A stretch of DNA of 64,000 bases from Flavobacteriaceae bacterium UBA3591 (GTDB lineage Bacteria; Bacteroidota; Bacteroidia; Flavobacteriales; Flavobacteriaceae): contig DFMO01000003.1 in assembly GCA_002375695.1 (NCBI GenBank), positions 203,466 to 267,465 on the forward strand, given 5' to 3'. The position numbers and the translations under genes are program-made. This document shows positions 44,402 through 52,820 of this stretch, piece by piece (positions within the stretch are counted from its first letter, which is position 1; every line of letters starts with the position of its first letter). The notes below the pieces were generated by a model. It worked only from the letters and a program-made list of their open reading frames with translations. It was not told the origin of the DNA and did not search any database.

Positions 44402-45733
44402 ATGACTCCATTTGCTGTAAAAGCTATACAATTATTATTAAGCTTATCTCTCCTTATCGTACTACACGAATTAGGGCATTATATACCTGCAAAATTATTT
44501 AAAACACGTGTTGAAAAGTTCTACCTATTTTTTGATGTTAAATTTTCTTTATTTAAAAAGAAAATTGGCGAAACAGTTTACGGTATTGGCTGGTTACCCC
44601 TTGGTGGCTATGTTAAAATAGCGGGGATGATCGATGAGAGCATGGATAAAGAACAAATGGCTCAACCCCCACAACCTTGGGAATTTAGAAGTAAACCCGC
44701 TTGGCAACGTCTTATTATAATGTTAGGGGGAGTTACCGTAAATATTATTGTTGGCTTTGTAATTTATATGGGAATTCTTTATGTCTACGGCCAAAATATT
44801 ACAACAAACGAAGACTTGCCGCAAGGTTTTGCAGTTACCGAACAGTTTAAAGAATACGGCTTTCAAGATGGCGACCAAATACTAAGCGTTAATGGCGAAC
44901 CCCTTGATGACGTCATGGAAATTAACAAATACATTTTTGTTCGCGACGTTTCAAAAGTTGAAGTAAGACACGCCAATGGCAGTACCGAAGTAATTAACGT
45001 CCCTGAAAACGCAGGATCCACTATGTTTGAAAGCGGCATCATGCCGGCTTTTACTCCGCGCCAAAATTTAGTTATAGATTCGGTTTGGGCAGACTTTCCT
45101 GCAGATAAAGCAGGCGTACAATCAGCCGATAAAATAATTGCAATTAACGGCCAAAAAGTTACCTATCTCGATGAGTTTCAAAAAATAGCAAATGCTAATA
45201 AAGGTAACGAAAATAAAGTAGTAGTAGCGCGCAACAGCACCATAGATACGCTAAAAATTGTACCAGACGACAAAGGCACTTTTGGTTTTACCTTTTCTAA
45301 TGACGAATTAAGGTCGCAATTAGGAAAAACCCAAATAGAATATTCATTGAGTGAAAGTATTGTTGGCGGCTTTGGATTTGGATACAACACACTTCGCGAC
45401 TACGTAGCTCAATTTAAATACGTATTTACCAAGAAAGGTGCTACTCAAGTTGGCGGATTTGGCGCCATAGGAAATCTATTTCCAGGCGTTTGGAACTGGC
45501 AAAGCTTTTGGGCTACTACGGCCTTAATTTCTATTATTTTGGCATTTATGAACATTTTACCAATACCTGCTTTAGACGGGGGCCACGTAATGTTTTTATT
45601 ATATGAAATAGTGACCGGAAGAAAGCCAAATGATAAGTTTATGGAATATGCGCAAATGATAGGCTTCTTTATTTTAATTGCGTTGGTGTTATTTGCCAAC
45701 GGCAACGACATTTATCGCTGGTTATTTGAATAA
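44402..45733 (+). CDS. rseP: Site-2 intramembrane protease RseP
   Basis: 443 aa. HELGH (22-26) in TM1 is the zinc site and LDGGH (about 392-396) supplies the third ligand. Two PDZ domains lie between (about 120-195 and 210-285: VDSVWADFPADKAGVQSADKIIAINGQ). It cleaves anti-sigma factors within the membrane in the envelope stress response. Here it is monocistronic, without dxr or bamA beside it. Confidence 0.95.
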   Translation: MTPFAVKAIQLLLSLSLLIVLHELGHYIPAKLFKTRVEKFYLFFDVKFSLFKKKIGETVYGIGWLPLGGYVKIAGMIDESMDKEQMAQPPQPWEFRSKPAWQRLIIMLGGVTVNIIVGFVIYMGILYVYGQNITTNEDLPQGFAVTEQFKEYGFQDGDQILSVNGEPLDDVMEINKYIFVRDVSKVEVRHANGSTEVINVPENAGSTMFESGIMPAFTPRQNLVIDSVWADFPADKAGVQSADKIIAINGQKVTYLDEFQKIANANKGNENKVVVARNSTIDTLKIVPDDKGTFGFTFSNDELRSQLGKTQIEYSLSESIVGGFGFGYNTLRDYVAQFKYVFTKKGATQVGGFGAIGNLFPGVWNWQSFWATTALISIILAFMNILPIPALDGGHVMFLLYEIVTGRKPNDKFMEYAQMIGFFILIALVLFANGNDIYRWLFE

Positions 45734-45760
45734 CAACAATTTACATTCTAAAAGATAACA

Positions 45761-45793
45761 AATACTTCGGTTAATACCCGAAGTATTTTTTTT
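45761..45793 (+). terminator. Terminator of rseP
   Basis: AATACTTCGG (45761-45770), a 7-base loop, CCGAAGTATT (45778-45787) and a T-run. Confidence 0.85.
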
Positions 45794-45989
45794 ACCAATT
45801 AAATGAGACATTCTATCCCCAAAAGCTATTTTATACGTTTTTTTCTAAAAAATTTAAAACATTTATTATAAATTGTATTTTTTTGGAATATTTCAACAGT
45901 AAATTGATACAATCTTTTAAGATTAAACAAACCTAGTTTTTTTAATGAGTAAGTAAACTTTCAACACACCCCAAATCCTACCCTGCCCC

Positions 45990-46721
45990 ATGAATTTTAG
46001 CAATACTACAAAACGCCAAGAAAATTTAGACCTTATTGTCGCCTATTTCAATAACGAATTAGATGCCGATGAGCTCGCCGAGTTTAAAAAGCGTTCAAAA
46101 CAAAATGCTAATTTTAGTAAGTTGGTTGAAAAACAACGTAAAAAAATGGAAAGAAAATATAAGAAACCAGACGCAAGAGAAAAATTAGAAAATCCAAACT
46201 ATCCCAAAACATCATTTTCAGAAAGATTGCAACTTTCAAATGGAAAGATAGCGTTAATTGTATCGATTTTAATCCTATTAGGCGTTTCCACTTGGGCTAT
46301 ATTTGGAAGAGCATCTACAGATCGCATTTTTTCGGCATACTTTACAGCAGACCCTGGATTGCCAACAAATTTGGGTAACTACGCCAATTCTAATTTTTAT
46401 TTGGGAATGGTTAATTACAAACGTGCAGAATATGCCGAAGCTATTTCAATTTGGGAACCATTGTACGCGGCAAACCCTACAAACGACACACTAACTTATT
46501 ATTTGGGGGTAGCGAGTTTGGCTAATGGCAAGTATAGACACGCGCGAAGATATCTACAAACCGCAAACAACGATTCGACCACTGTTTTTAAGGAAGAAAT
46601 AAAATATTATTTAGCACTTTCGTTTCTTAAAAAAGACGACTTAAAAACTGCAAAATCGCTATTAAAAGATAGCGAATCTACAAAGAACGCTCTGTTATTA
46701 AAAGAGCTACAGGATTTATAA
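45990..46721 (+). CDS. TPR-containing single-pass membrane protein
   Basis: 243 aa. The N-terminal ~60 residues (YFNNELDADELAEFKKRSKQN) look like the helical, anti-sigma-like module common in Bacteroidota. One membrane helix lies at about 86-107 (GKIALIVSILILLGVSTWAI). The C-terminal part (about 130-243) reads as tetratricopeptide repeats (NFYLGMVNYKRAEYAEAISIWEPLY, YYLGVASLANGKYRHARRYL and YYLALSFLKKDDLKTAKSLL). Probably an envelope scaffold; partner unknown. Confidence 0.8.
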   Translation: MNFSNTTKRQENLDLIVAYFNNELDADELAEFKKRSKQNANFSKLVEKQRKKMERKYKKPDAREKLENPNYPKTSFSERLQLSNGKIALIVSILILLGVSTWAIFGRASTDRIFSAYFTADPGLPTNLGNYANSNFYLGMVNYKRAEYAEAISIWEPLYAANPTNDTLTYYLGVASLANGKYRHARRYLQTANNDSTTVFKEEIKYYLALSFLKKDDLKTAKSLLKDSESTKNALLLKELQDL

Positions 46722-46786
46722 AAAATCACGAGTATTTCTGATTAAAAAAAATGTAAAACAAAATTTAATAAAAATCGTTTTTTTGT

Positions 46787-46816
46787 TTTGACGGAAATAA
46801 AAAATAGGTATATTTG
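46787..46816 (+). promoter_or_regulatory. Promoter of tRNA-Asn
   Basis: TTTG (46787-46790), an 18-base spacer and TATATTTG (46809-46816), the best full -33/-7 match in the window, 18 bases before the tRNA. Confidence 0.8.
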
Positions 46817-46834
46817 CAACCGCTAACGCAAAAT

Positions 46835-46908
46835 TCCTCCTTAGCTCAGTTGGTTAGAGCATCTGACTGTTAATCAGAGGGTCCTTGGTTCGAGCCCAAG
46901 AGGAGGAG
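46835..46908 (+). tRNA. tRNA-Asn(GTT)
   Basis: The 74-base cloverleaf folds fully: acceptor TCCTCCT / AGGAGGA, D arm GCTC...GAGC, anticodon arm TCTGA-CTGTTAA-TCAGA and T arm CTTGG-TTCGAGC-CCAAG, discriminator G. The anticodon GTT is at 46869-46871. CCA is not encoded. A terminator follows. Confidence 0.97.
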
Positions 46909-46910
46909 CA

Positions 46911-46940
46911 AAAAGCCTAACATTCGTGTTAGGCTTTTTT
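46911..46940 (+). terminator. Terminator after tRNA-Asn
   Basis: GCCTAACA (46915-46922), loop TTCG, TGTTAGGC (46927-46934), then T6; it is preceded by A-rich sequence. Confidence 0.85.
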
Positions 46941-47060
46941 GTTTTTAAAGAGTTTATAAGGTCCTTAATAAAAGGCCTAAGCTCATCAATCTACTAGGTT
47001 TAATGCACTAAGCTGTACTTACCAATTTTTATATAGCATCTAGATAATTTGTATAAACAA

Positions 47061-47114
47061 AAAAATTGCTCTTTCGCAAAGGATAATTTTTAATTAACCT
47101 TTTTAAAAGAGCAA
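47061..47114 (-). terminator. Terminator of the 555-aa T9SS gene
   Basis: Arms TTGCTCTTT (47066-47074) and AAAGAGCAA (47106-47114) close a long hairpin with an inner CCTTT/AAAGG pairing. On the minus strand the right side is followed by a T-run. Confidence 0.65.
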
Positions 47115-47149
47115 CTCTTTAATCTAAATCTATATTAAAAACTAAATAC

Positions 47150-48817
47150 TTATTGTTTTAATACTTTTTGTGTAACTACTTGACCATTAATAGTGGTTTG
47201 TAAAATATAAGTTCCCATTTCCAAACCTGAAAGGTTTAATTCGGTGTAACTATCATTTACATCTTTTGTCAATACGGTTTGACCTAATAGGTTATACAAA
47301 GTTGCAGATTCAATATTTTGAACAGACTCTAAGTATAAAATATTATTTGTTGGGTTTGGATAAGCGCTAAACTGGGTAATTTCATTATCTGCAACTCCTA
47401 AAACCGGACTACAATCGCCATACCAAGTGTAAAGACCATCGAAACTACTGTCGAAAACACCCCAATCGCTATCCACATTTATAATAGAAGGATTTCCAAC
47501 TGAATTACCCGTGGTTATAGCCCAATATACATCAGAACTGTCTGTGTTTTCTGCAGATAACCCTATCCAATATGTTTTTGGGTTATTTTCATCACCAGTA
47601 AATAAAAACGGATCAACTGTCATATCAACTTTATAAACGTTGTAAAATGAATAAAGTGAACTTCCAACAGCATTAACATGATTAAGAGTAACTGCACTTT
47701 GCGAACCAATTTCGGTTCCTGCCAATCCATTATCGTCTTCATAATAAGTTACATTTACTTCACTAATTGGCCATTCTGAAAACATATAGGCAGTAATATG
47801 TTCAAGTGTAAAACTTTCATTGGCTGCTAATGAGAGATCATTAGCTACTTTGTAAGGCCCACCTGCTGTTATGAATAAGGCTTCTTCAAATAACCAGTCG
47901 TATGGCGGATTAAGTTCGGCACAACTTCCTTGAAGGTTTATAGTTCCATATATCTGTATAGGCATACCTTGGGGTTCATTTACACCGCTATCTATTACCG
48001 CTTGCCACGTCCCAGAAGTTGTTTTTTGAAGCGCATCTCCTGTATTTGTTTCACCTAAAACTGAAATTGGAGGTGCCCAAGGTCCAGAATTTCCAGAACC
48101 TTCTAAGCTGTATTCAACCCAATAAGAGCCTGGTGATAATGTTAAATTATTTATGGTTGCAGTTACTTTTGAAATCTTTTTATCTGTATTTGCTTGGTCA
48201 TCTTCCAAAACTCGGTACACGCCGTAATCTTCGGCATTTGCTAAAACATTTGTTGATAAATCGCCCCAAATTACTGAAGCGCCAGCACTTGGGTCTCCAT
48301 CATAAATTTGAACGTACATAGCGGTAATTGAGGGAGGTAAGGTTCCCGTTTGATATGCATAAACAACAATTTCAGATATATCAAAACTATCATATAGCAT
48401 AAAATTTTCAGCTAAACTTTGACCGTTGTTATAATTAACTCCAAATCCAAATAAATTCATGCCATTAGTTACATTCTCCAAAACACTTAAATTTGGCGAT
48501 TCATTTACTAAAGGCCCAGTAGTATAAATAAGGTTTTCACCAAATTCTTGAGTACCATTGGGCCTCGCTGCTGGTCCGTACGAACCAAAGTTATTTATTT
48601 TGCTATTTTGCAAATCAATAGCAATATTAGAGGTCTCAACCCCCTGGTTAGACTCAAATTGCAATGTGGTAGTTGAATTATAAAATGCCGCTGGTAATTT
48701 TGCAGTCTGTTCAGAAAGATTTTCTTCCATAGGTATTTCACTAATTGAACGCTGCGCATTTAATACACCCATAGTAGTAATAAAGCACATAGCAATGGGT
48801 AAAATAATTTTCTTCAT
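47150..48817 (-). CDS. Secreted protein with T9SS type A sorting domain
   Basis: 555 aa from MKKIILPIAMCF; a longer frame starts 45 bases upstream but adds residues before the signal peptide. A Sec signal (1-21, ending LNAQ) leads into two or three beta-sandwich-like repeats about 150 residues each (FDISEIVVYAYQTG and FTLEHITAYMFSEWPI). The sorting domain (about 480-555) has FSAYPNPTNNILYLES, ATLYNLLGQTVL, LNLSGLEMGTYILQT and QKVLKQ. An exported surface or extracellular protein, function unknown. Confidence 0.88.
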   Translation of the reverse strand: MKKIILPIAMCFITTMGVLNAQRSISEIPMEENLSEQTAKLPAAFYNSTTTLQFESNQGVETSNIAIDLQNSKINNFGSYGPAARPNGTQEFGENLIYTTGPLVNESPNLSVLENVTNGMNLFGFGVNYNNGQSLAENFMLYDSFDISEIVVYAYQTGTLPPSITAMYVQIYDGDPSAGASVIWGDLSTNVLANAEDYGVYRVLEDDQANTDKKISKVTATINNLTLSPGSYWVEYSLEGSGNSGPWAPPISVLGETNTGDALQKTTSGTWQAVIDSGVNEPQGMPIQIYGTINLQGSCAELNPPYDWLFEEALFITAGGPYKVANDLSLAANESFTLEHITAYMFSEWPISEVNVTYYEDDNGLAGTEIGSQSAVTLNHVNAVGSSLYSFYNVYKVDMTVDPFLFTGDENNPKTYWIGLSAENTDSSDVYWAITTGNSVGNPSIINVDSDWGVFDSSFDGLYTWYGDCSPVLGVADNEITQFSAYPNPTNNILYLESVQNIESATLYNLLGQTVLTKDVNDSYTELNLSGLEMGTYILQTTINGQVVTQKVLKQ

Positions 48818-49038
48818 AATTAAAAATTTAGTTAAAGTGGCGACGAAAGTATCGTTTACCAACCTAAACCCAAATGTTAAATTAGTATTCAGAAGCTTTC
48901 ATTGAGTATTCTGCTATTAACTGTTATTGAATAGATAAATACTTCATTCTAGAACCAATGTAACTATTTACAAACGCTTACAAACAACTATAAACGAAAG
49001 TAAGCATGTAAGTACCAACTAATTTTTAAAAGCTGCCA

Positions 49039-49046
49039 TAAGTTTG
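49039..49046 (+). promoter_or_regulatory. Promoter -7 element of ssb
   Basis: TAAGTTTG, a perfect TAnnTTTG, 60 bases before the ssb ATG. Confidence 0.55.
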
Positions 49047-49106
49047 CCTTGTCGAATAGAATAGACTTCGATAGCATCAATTGTTTAACATTAAAATTTA
49101 GAAATT

Positions 49107-49442
49107 ATGAACGCACTTAGAAACAAAGTACAGTTGATTGGAAGATTGGGTCAAGACCCAGAAATTGTAACATTTGCCGATGGCAATAAAATGGCAAAAT
49201 TCTCTATGGCTACAGATGATAGTTATAAAGATAAAGACGGCCAAAAAGTAGAACGCACCTACTGGCACAATATAGTTGTGCGTGGAGGATTAGTAAAGGT
49301 GGTGGAAAACTACATTACCAAAGGGCAAGAAATTGTAATTGAAGGAAAACTTACAAACCGCTCATGGGACGATAAAGACGGCAAAAAACACTATATAACC
49401 GAAGTGTTTTGTAACGAACTAGTTATGCTGGGGAGCAAATAA
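49107..49442 (+). CDS. ssb: Single-stranded DNA-binding protein
   Basis: 111 aa: only the OB-fold (NKVQLIGRLGQDPEI, ADGNKMAKFSMATD, TYWHNIVVRGGLVKVVENYITKGQEIVIEGKL and YITEVFCNELVML). The acidic C-terminal tail that binds partner proteins in full-length SSB is absent, so this is a short paralogue typical of flavobacteria, and another ssb probably exists elsewhere. A terminator separates it from recQ. Confidence 0.92.
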   Translation: MNALRNKVQLIGRLGQDPEIVTFADGNKMAKFSMATDDSYKDKDGQKVERTYWHNIVVRGGLVKVVENYITKGQEIVIEGKLTNRSWDDKDGKKHYITEVFCNELVMLGSK

Positions 49443-49458
49443 ATTGACTAGTAATTTT

Positions 49459-49492
49459 AAACCCTCACTTTGGTGAGGGTTTAATTTTTTTT
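49459..49492 (+). terminator. Terminator of ssb
   Basis: ACCCTCAC (49461-49468), loop TTTG, GTGAGGGT (49473-49480), then TTAA and T8. It lies just 15 bases upstream of the recQ -7 element. Confidence 0.85.
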
Positions 49493-49506
49493 AATTCTTG
49501 AAACCG

Positions 49507-49514
49507 TACTTTTG
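49507..49514 (+). promoter_or_regulatory. Promoter -7 element of recQ (leaderless transcript)
   Basis: TACTTTTG, a perfect TAnnTTTG, ends 5 bases before the recQ ATG, so transcription should start at or next to the A of ATG. Confidence 0.6.
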
Positions 49515-49519
49515 CCGCA

Positions 49520-51601
49520 ATGGAATTAGAACTTCAAGCAAACAAAACAACGCTACTTAAAACATATTTCGGGTACGATACCTTTCGTGCCAACCAAGAA
49601 GAGATTATTGACAATGTTTTAAGTAAAAAAGATACAATAGCCATTATGCCTACGGGCGGTGGAAAATCATTGTGTTTTCAATTACCTGCGCTTATTTTTG
49701 AAGGTACCACTGTTGTAATATCTCCATTAATCGCTTTAATGAAAGACCAAGTAGACGCTTTAAAAGCAAACGGAATTGCAGCAGCTTTTTTTAATAGTTC
49801 GCAACCTGTGGACGAACAAAATTTGGTTCTGAAAAATTTACAAAACAACAACTTAAAGCTACTTTATGTAGCTCCAGAAAGTCTTCCGCAGTTAAATAAT
49901 ATTCTTTCTAGCATTAAAATAAGTCTTTTTGCAATAGACGAAGCCCATTGCATTTCTAGCTGGGGTCATGACTTTAGACCGGCATATACACAATTAAAGC
50001 ACCTAAAAAAGCAATTTTTAAACGTCCCTATAATTGCATTAACCGCCACCGCCGATCGGGCAACACAGGTAGATATTGCCACCCAACTTGCAATCCCAAA
50101 AGCAAAAAAAATTATTGCTTCGTTTGATAGACCAAATTTATATTTAGACGTTAGGCCGGGTCAAAATAGAAACAAGCAAATTTTAAACTTCCTCTCTAAG
50201 CGCGGTTCGCAAAGCGGAATTATTTATTGTTTAAGCAGAAAAAGTACCGAAAAATTAGCAAGCACACTTCAGCAAAAAGGATATGATGCCGAAGCCTACC
50301 ACGCCGGACTTTCTTCGGAAGAGCGAAATGCAATTCAAGATAACTTTGTTAACGATCGTACCCCGATAATTGTTGCTACAATTGCGTTTGGAATGGGGAT
50401 CGACAAAAGCAATGTGCGCTGGGTTATTCATTACAATATGCCTAAAAATATTGAAGGATATTACCAAGAAATTGGCCGTAGTGGCCGTGATGGTTTGGCT
50501 GCACATACCCTCCTTTTTTACAGTTTTGCTGATGTTATTTTACTACGAAAATTTGCCGAAGGCACCGAAACTGAAGCTTATCAACTAGCAAAACTAGAAC
50601 GAATGCAACAATTTGCCGAAGCACTTAGTTGCCGAAGAAAAGCACTTTTAGGGTACTTTGGCGAACATATAAGTGAAGACTGTGGCAATTGTGATATTTG
50701 TAAAAGTCCGCCAAAATATTTTGACGGCACCCAAATAGCACAAAAAATTTGTTCGGCCGTAGCAAGACTTAAGGAACAAGAAGCATTAGGGATGGTTTTA
50801 GATGTGCTTCGCGGATCACAAAATGCACAAATTTACGATAAAGGTTATCAAAAAATTAAAACGTTTGGAGCAGCCAAAGATATCGCCTGGCGCGATTTGC
50901 AGCAATACGTAATTCAGCTTTTAAATCTTGGAATATTACAAATATACTTTCACGAAAATGGAAGACTACTACTTACTCCATTAGCTAAAAAGATTTTGTT
51001 TGAAGGTAAAACGGTACGCTTAGCCAAAATTACAGAGGAGGAAAAAAAGATAAAACCCGAAAAAGTTGCTAAAAAGCGTACTTCTTTATTTTCCAAACTA
51101 AAAACCTTGCGGTCAAAATTAGCAGAAGAAGCCAAAGTACCGGCCTATGTAATTTTTAGCGATGCCACTTTGGAAGACATGGAATTAAAAAAGCCTCGAA
51201 CCAAAGAAGCTTTTGCCGAAATTTCTGGTGTTGGAGAAGCAAAACTTAATAAATATGCCAGCCTGTTTTTAAAAATTATCAATCGTCATTTAGACAATTT
51301 AGAAAGCAACTTACCCACACACGAACGCAGTTATAAAATGTTTGTTGAAGAATCACTTTCGGTTGCTGAAATTGCTTTAAAACGCGGTATTAATGAAAGT
51401 TCGGTTTACGAACATTTTATTAAAATGCACGAAGAAGGAACCGCTATCGATTTATATCAGTTTATTTCTCTAAATGAAGTTGAAAAGATAAAAAATGCCA
51501 AAGAAAAACTTAAAAACCCTGAAAGTTTAAAAACGTATTTTGAATTTTTTGAAGCTAAAATACCTTACTATAAAATTAAGCTTGGCCTGTATTTGGTATA
51601 A
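49520..51601 (+). CDS. recQ: ATP-dependent DNA helicase RecQ
   Basis: 693 aa. Walker A TGGGKS (45-50), the DEAH box in AIDEAHCISSWGHDFRP (about 138) and AFGMGID plus QEIGRSGRDG (motifs V and VI) give the helicase core. The RQC zinc site is CRRKALLGYFGE...CGNCDIC (about 370-400), followed by the winged helix, an HRDC-like segment (about 530-605) and a C-terminal RQC-like helical tail. It unwinds recombination intermediates. Leaderless transcript likely. Its last codons are repeated, diverged, at 53855-53925. Confidence 0.97.
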   Translation: MELELQANKTTLLKTYFGYDTFRANQEEIIDNVLSKKDTIAIMPTGGGKSLCFQLPALIFEGTTVVISPLIALMKDQVDALKANGIAAAFFNSSQPVDEQNLVLKNLQNNNLKLLYVAPESLPQLNNILSSIKISLFAIDEAHCISSWGHDFRPAYTQLKHLKKQFLNVPIIALTATADRATQVDIATQLAIPKAKKIIASFDRPNLYLDVRPGQNRNKQILNFLSKRGSQSGIIYCLSRKSTEKLASTLQQKGYDAEAYHAGLSSEERNAIQDNFVNDRTPIIVATIAFGMGIDKSNVRWVIHYNMPKNIEGYYQEIGRSGRDGLAAHTLLFYSFADVILLRKFAEGTETEAYQLAKLERMQQFAEALSCRRKALLGYFGEHISEDCGNCDICKSPPKYFDGTQIAQKICSAVARLKEQEALGMVLDVLRGSQNAQIYDKGYQKIKTFGAAKDIAWRDLQQYVIQLLNLGILQIYFHENGRLLLTPLAKKILFEGKTVRLAKITEEEKKIKPEKVAKKRTSLFSKLKTLRSKLAEEAKVPAYVIFSDATLEDMELKKPRTKEAFAEISGVGEAKLNKYASLFLKIINRHLDNLESNLPTHERSYKMFVEESLSVAEIALKRGINESSVYEHFIKMHEEGTAIDLYQFISLNEVEKIKNAKEKLKNPESLKTYFEFFEAKIPYYKIKLGLYLV

Positions 51602-51664
51602 TCAAAATATAAAATGCGATACTGCGGGAGCGGGGGTAAAACAAAGGTTACAAAAAAATCAACT

Positions 51665-51730
51665 GAAAAGTTAGTACTGTCACCACATTAAAATTTGGGA
51701 GACCACGCGATACAATCGCGCGGGAGCGGG
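51665..51730. repeat. Partial copy of the transposase-derived element (right-end part)
   Basis: 66 bases matching the right ends of the elements at 52301-52555 and 53552-53806, from GAAAAGTTAGTACTGTCAC to the palindrome CGCGATACAATCGCG and GGAGCGGG. A further GCGGGAGCGGG fragment lies at 51623-51635. Confidence 0.75.
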
Positions 51731-51735
51731 GAATT

Positions 51736-51996
51736 TTACTTTCCGTAATGGTAACGGCAAGCTGCAATCAATAATTGATCGTATTCGTATTTATAGACTA
51801 ATCGATGTTCAGATGTTATCCGTCTAGACCAATAACCTTGTAAATCTCCTTTTAAAGCTTCGGGTTTACCTATGCCTTCACAAGGTGTGCGCATGCAGCT
51901 TTTAAGCAGTTCATTAATTCGTTTTAATATTTTTTTATCAACTTTCTGCCAATACAAATAATCTTCCCATGAAGAAGTAGACCAAATTAATTTCAT
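51736..51996 (-). CDS. Txe/YoeB-family toxin (mRNA interferase)
   Basis: 86 aa, full length. The catalytic region is intact: GIGKPEALKGDLQGYWSRRITSEHR-type order with the conserved Glu/Arg residues, and LIAACRYHYGK with the C-terminal His-Tyr pair. YoeB toxins bind the ribosome and cleave mRNA at the A site. Its ATG directly follows the antitoxin stop (no gap), so it is cotranscribed. It is the first gene after recQ on the minus strand. Confidence 0.93.
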   Translation of the reverse strand: MKLIWSTSSWEDYLYWQKVDKKILKRINELLKSCMRTPCEGIGKPEALKGDLQGYWSRRITSEHRLVYKYEYDQLLIAACRYHYGK

Positions 51997-52245
51997 CTAT
52001 TCCATTAAGTCTTTTTCCATACCTTTTCCCGCCTCCAGTTCTTTGATAGAGTTTAACAAGACATCCCTGTTTTTCCCAGTTAGCAGATAGGTCGTTTCCT
52101 TTAACGAATTATATTCGTCCAATGATATTAAAACAAGGTCTTTACCATTTTTACGCTTAATAATAATATCGCTTACATCATTAACCACTTTATCGAACCA
52201 ATGCTTTAGATTTGAACGAAAGTCTGTATAGTTTACTGTTTCCAT
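51997..52245 (-). CDS. Phd/YefM-family antitoxin
   Basis: 82 aa starting METVNYTDFRSNLKHW; the longer frame adding MCYLCI starts upstream of the promoter element and is rejected. It has the YefM-fold N-terminus (dimer and DNA binding: NDVSDIIIKRKNGKDLVLISLDEYNSLKET) and a helical C-terminal tail that should wrap the toxin. It neutralises YoeB and autorepresses the operon. Its stop abuts the toxin ATG. Confidence 0.9.
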   Translation of the reverse strand: METVNYTDFRSNLKHWFDKVVNDVSDIIIKRKNGKDLVLISLDEYNSLKETTYLLTGKNRDVLLNSIKELEAGKGMEKDLME

Positions 52246-52249
52246 AATA

Positions 52250-52257
52250 CAAAGATA
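52250..52257 (-). promoter_or_regulatory. Promoter -7 element of the toxin-antitoxin operon (leaderless)
   Basis: TATCTTTG on the minus strand, a perfect TAnnTTTG, four bases before the antitoxin ATG. Confidence 0.65.
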
Positions 52258-52262
52258 ACACA

Positions 52263-52282
52263 AAGTACTTAAATACGTACTT
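52263..52282. promoter_or_regulatory. Candidate autoregulatory operator of the toxin-antitoxin operon
   Basis: Inverted repeat AAGTAC (52263-52268), 8-base spacer, GTACTT (52277-52282), immediately upstream of the -7 element. YefM antitoxins bind GTAC-centred palindromes, so repressor binding here would block the promoter. Confidence 0.5.
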
Positions 52283-52300
52283 TTTTAAACTTAATTAATG

Positions 52301-52555
52301 CTACGCTGGTGCGCGATTGAATCGCGTTCCTTACCATTTCTTTTTTATAGACCATCCAGTTTCTTCCACAACAAAACTCACAAAATACAGCTTTTTTGGA
52401 TTATGTAACTTGTAATTGCCACTCCTGTTCTAAAGATATTGATATTTCTTAATATCAGAAAAACAAAAATCTACAAATAATATCGAGACAAGAAAAGTTA
52501 GTACTGTCACTACATTAAAGCTTGGGAGACCACGCGATGCAATCGCGCGGGAGCG
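52301..52555 (-). mobile_element. 255-bp RAYT-derived repeat element, copy 1
   Basis: Runs from CTACGCTGGTGCGCG to GCGCGGGAGC and is colinear and equal in length with copy 2. Ends are imperfect inverted repeats built on CGCGAT...ATCGCG palindromes. Inside, read on the minus strand, lie the first codons of a REP-associated tyrosine transposase (SGNYKLHNPKKLYFVSF) joined to EETGWSIKKKW; the start codon has become AGG. So this copy is a dead, internally deleted remnant. Confidence 0.75.
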
Positions 52556-52643
52556 GATGTTATACAGGTTTAAAAGTAGCTAATTTTTTTTACTATTTAG
52601 AATATAAGTAAGCTTTGACATTTAACCTTGTTTGCTGTGGAGC

Positions 52644-52672
52644 ACGAGCGGGACGCTCGCGCTAGCGGGGGA
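52644..52672. repeat. Isolated REP-like palindrome fragment
   Basis: GAGCGGGACGCTCGCGCTAGCGGG resembles the element ends and has GAGCG...CGCTC arms. It lies between element copy 1 and the lipoprotein gene. Confidence 0.5.
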
Positions 52673-52679
52673 ATAGATA

Positions 52680-52820
52680 CTAGTTCTTATTCTTATAAAT
52701 ACTCAATTCCGCAGCTTTTGATTTTACTTCTTTAATTTCTTTATCTTTCCACCAGTCAACTTGTTGGCCTATACTCGATAGTCCTTTATAATTCAATTTT
52801 AGCGCTTTCAAATAGCCCAT
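52680..52820 (-). CDS. Possible small ORF overlapping the lipoprotein 3' end
   Basis: 46 codons, starting at an ATG inside the lipoprotein gene (35-base overlap) and ending TAG. The protein MGYLKALKLNYKGLSSI...VDWWKDKEIKEVKSKAAELS...KNKN is soluble, helical and has protein-like composition. No family recognised. It could be a real downstream gene, the tail of a decayed protein, or chance. Confidence 0.3.
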   Translation of the reverse strand: MGYLKALKLNYKGLSSIGQQVDWWKDKEIKEVKSKAAELSIYKNKN

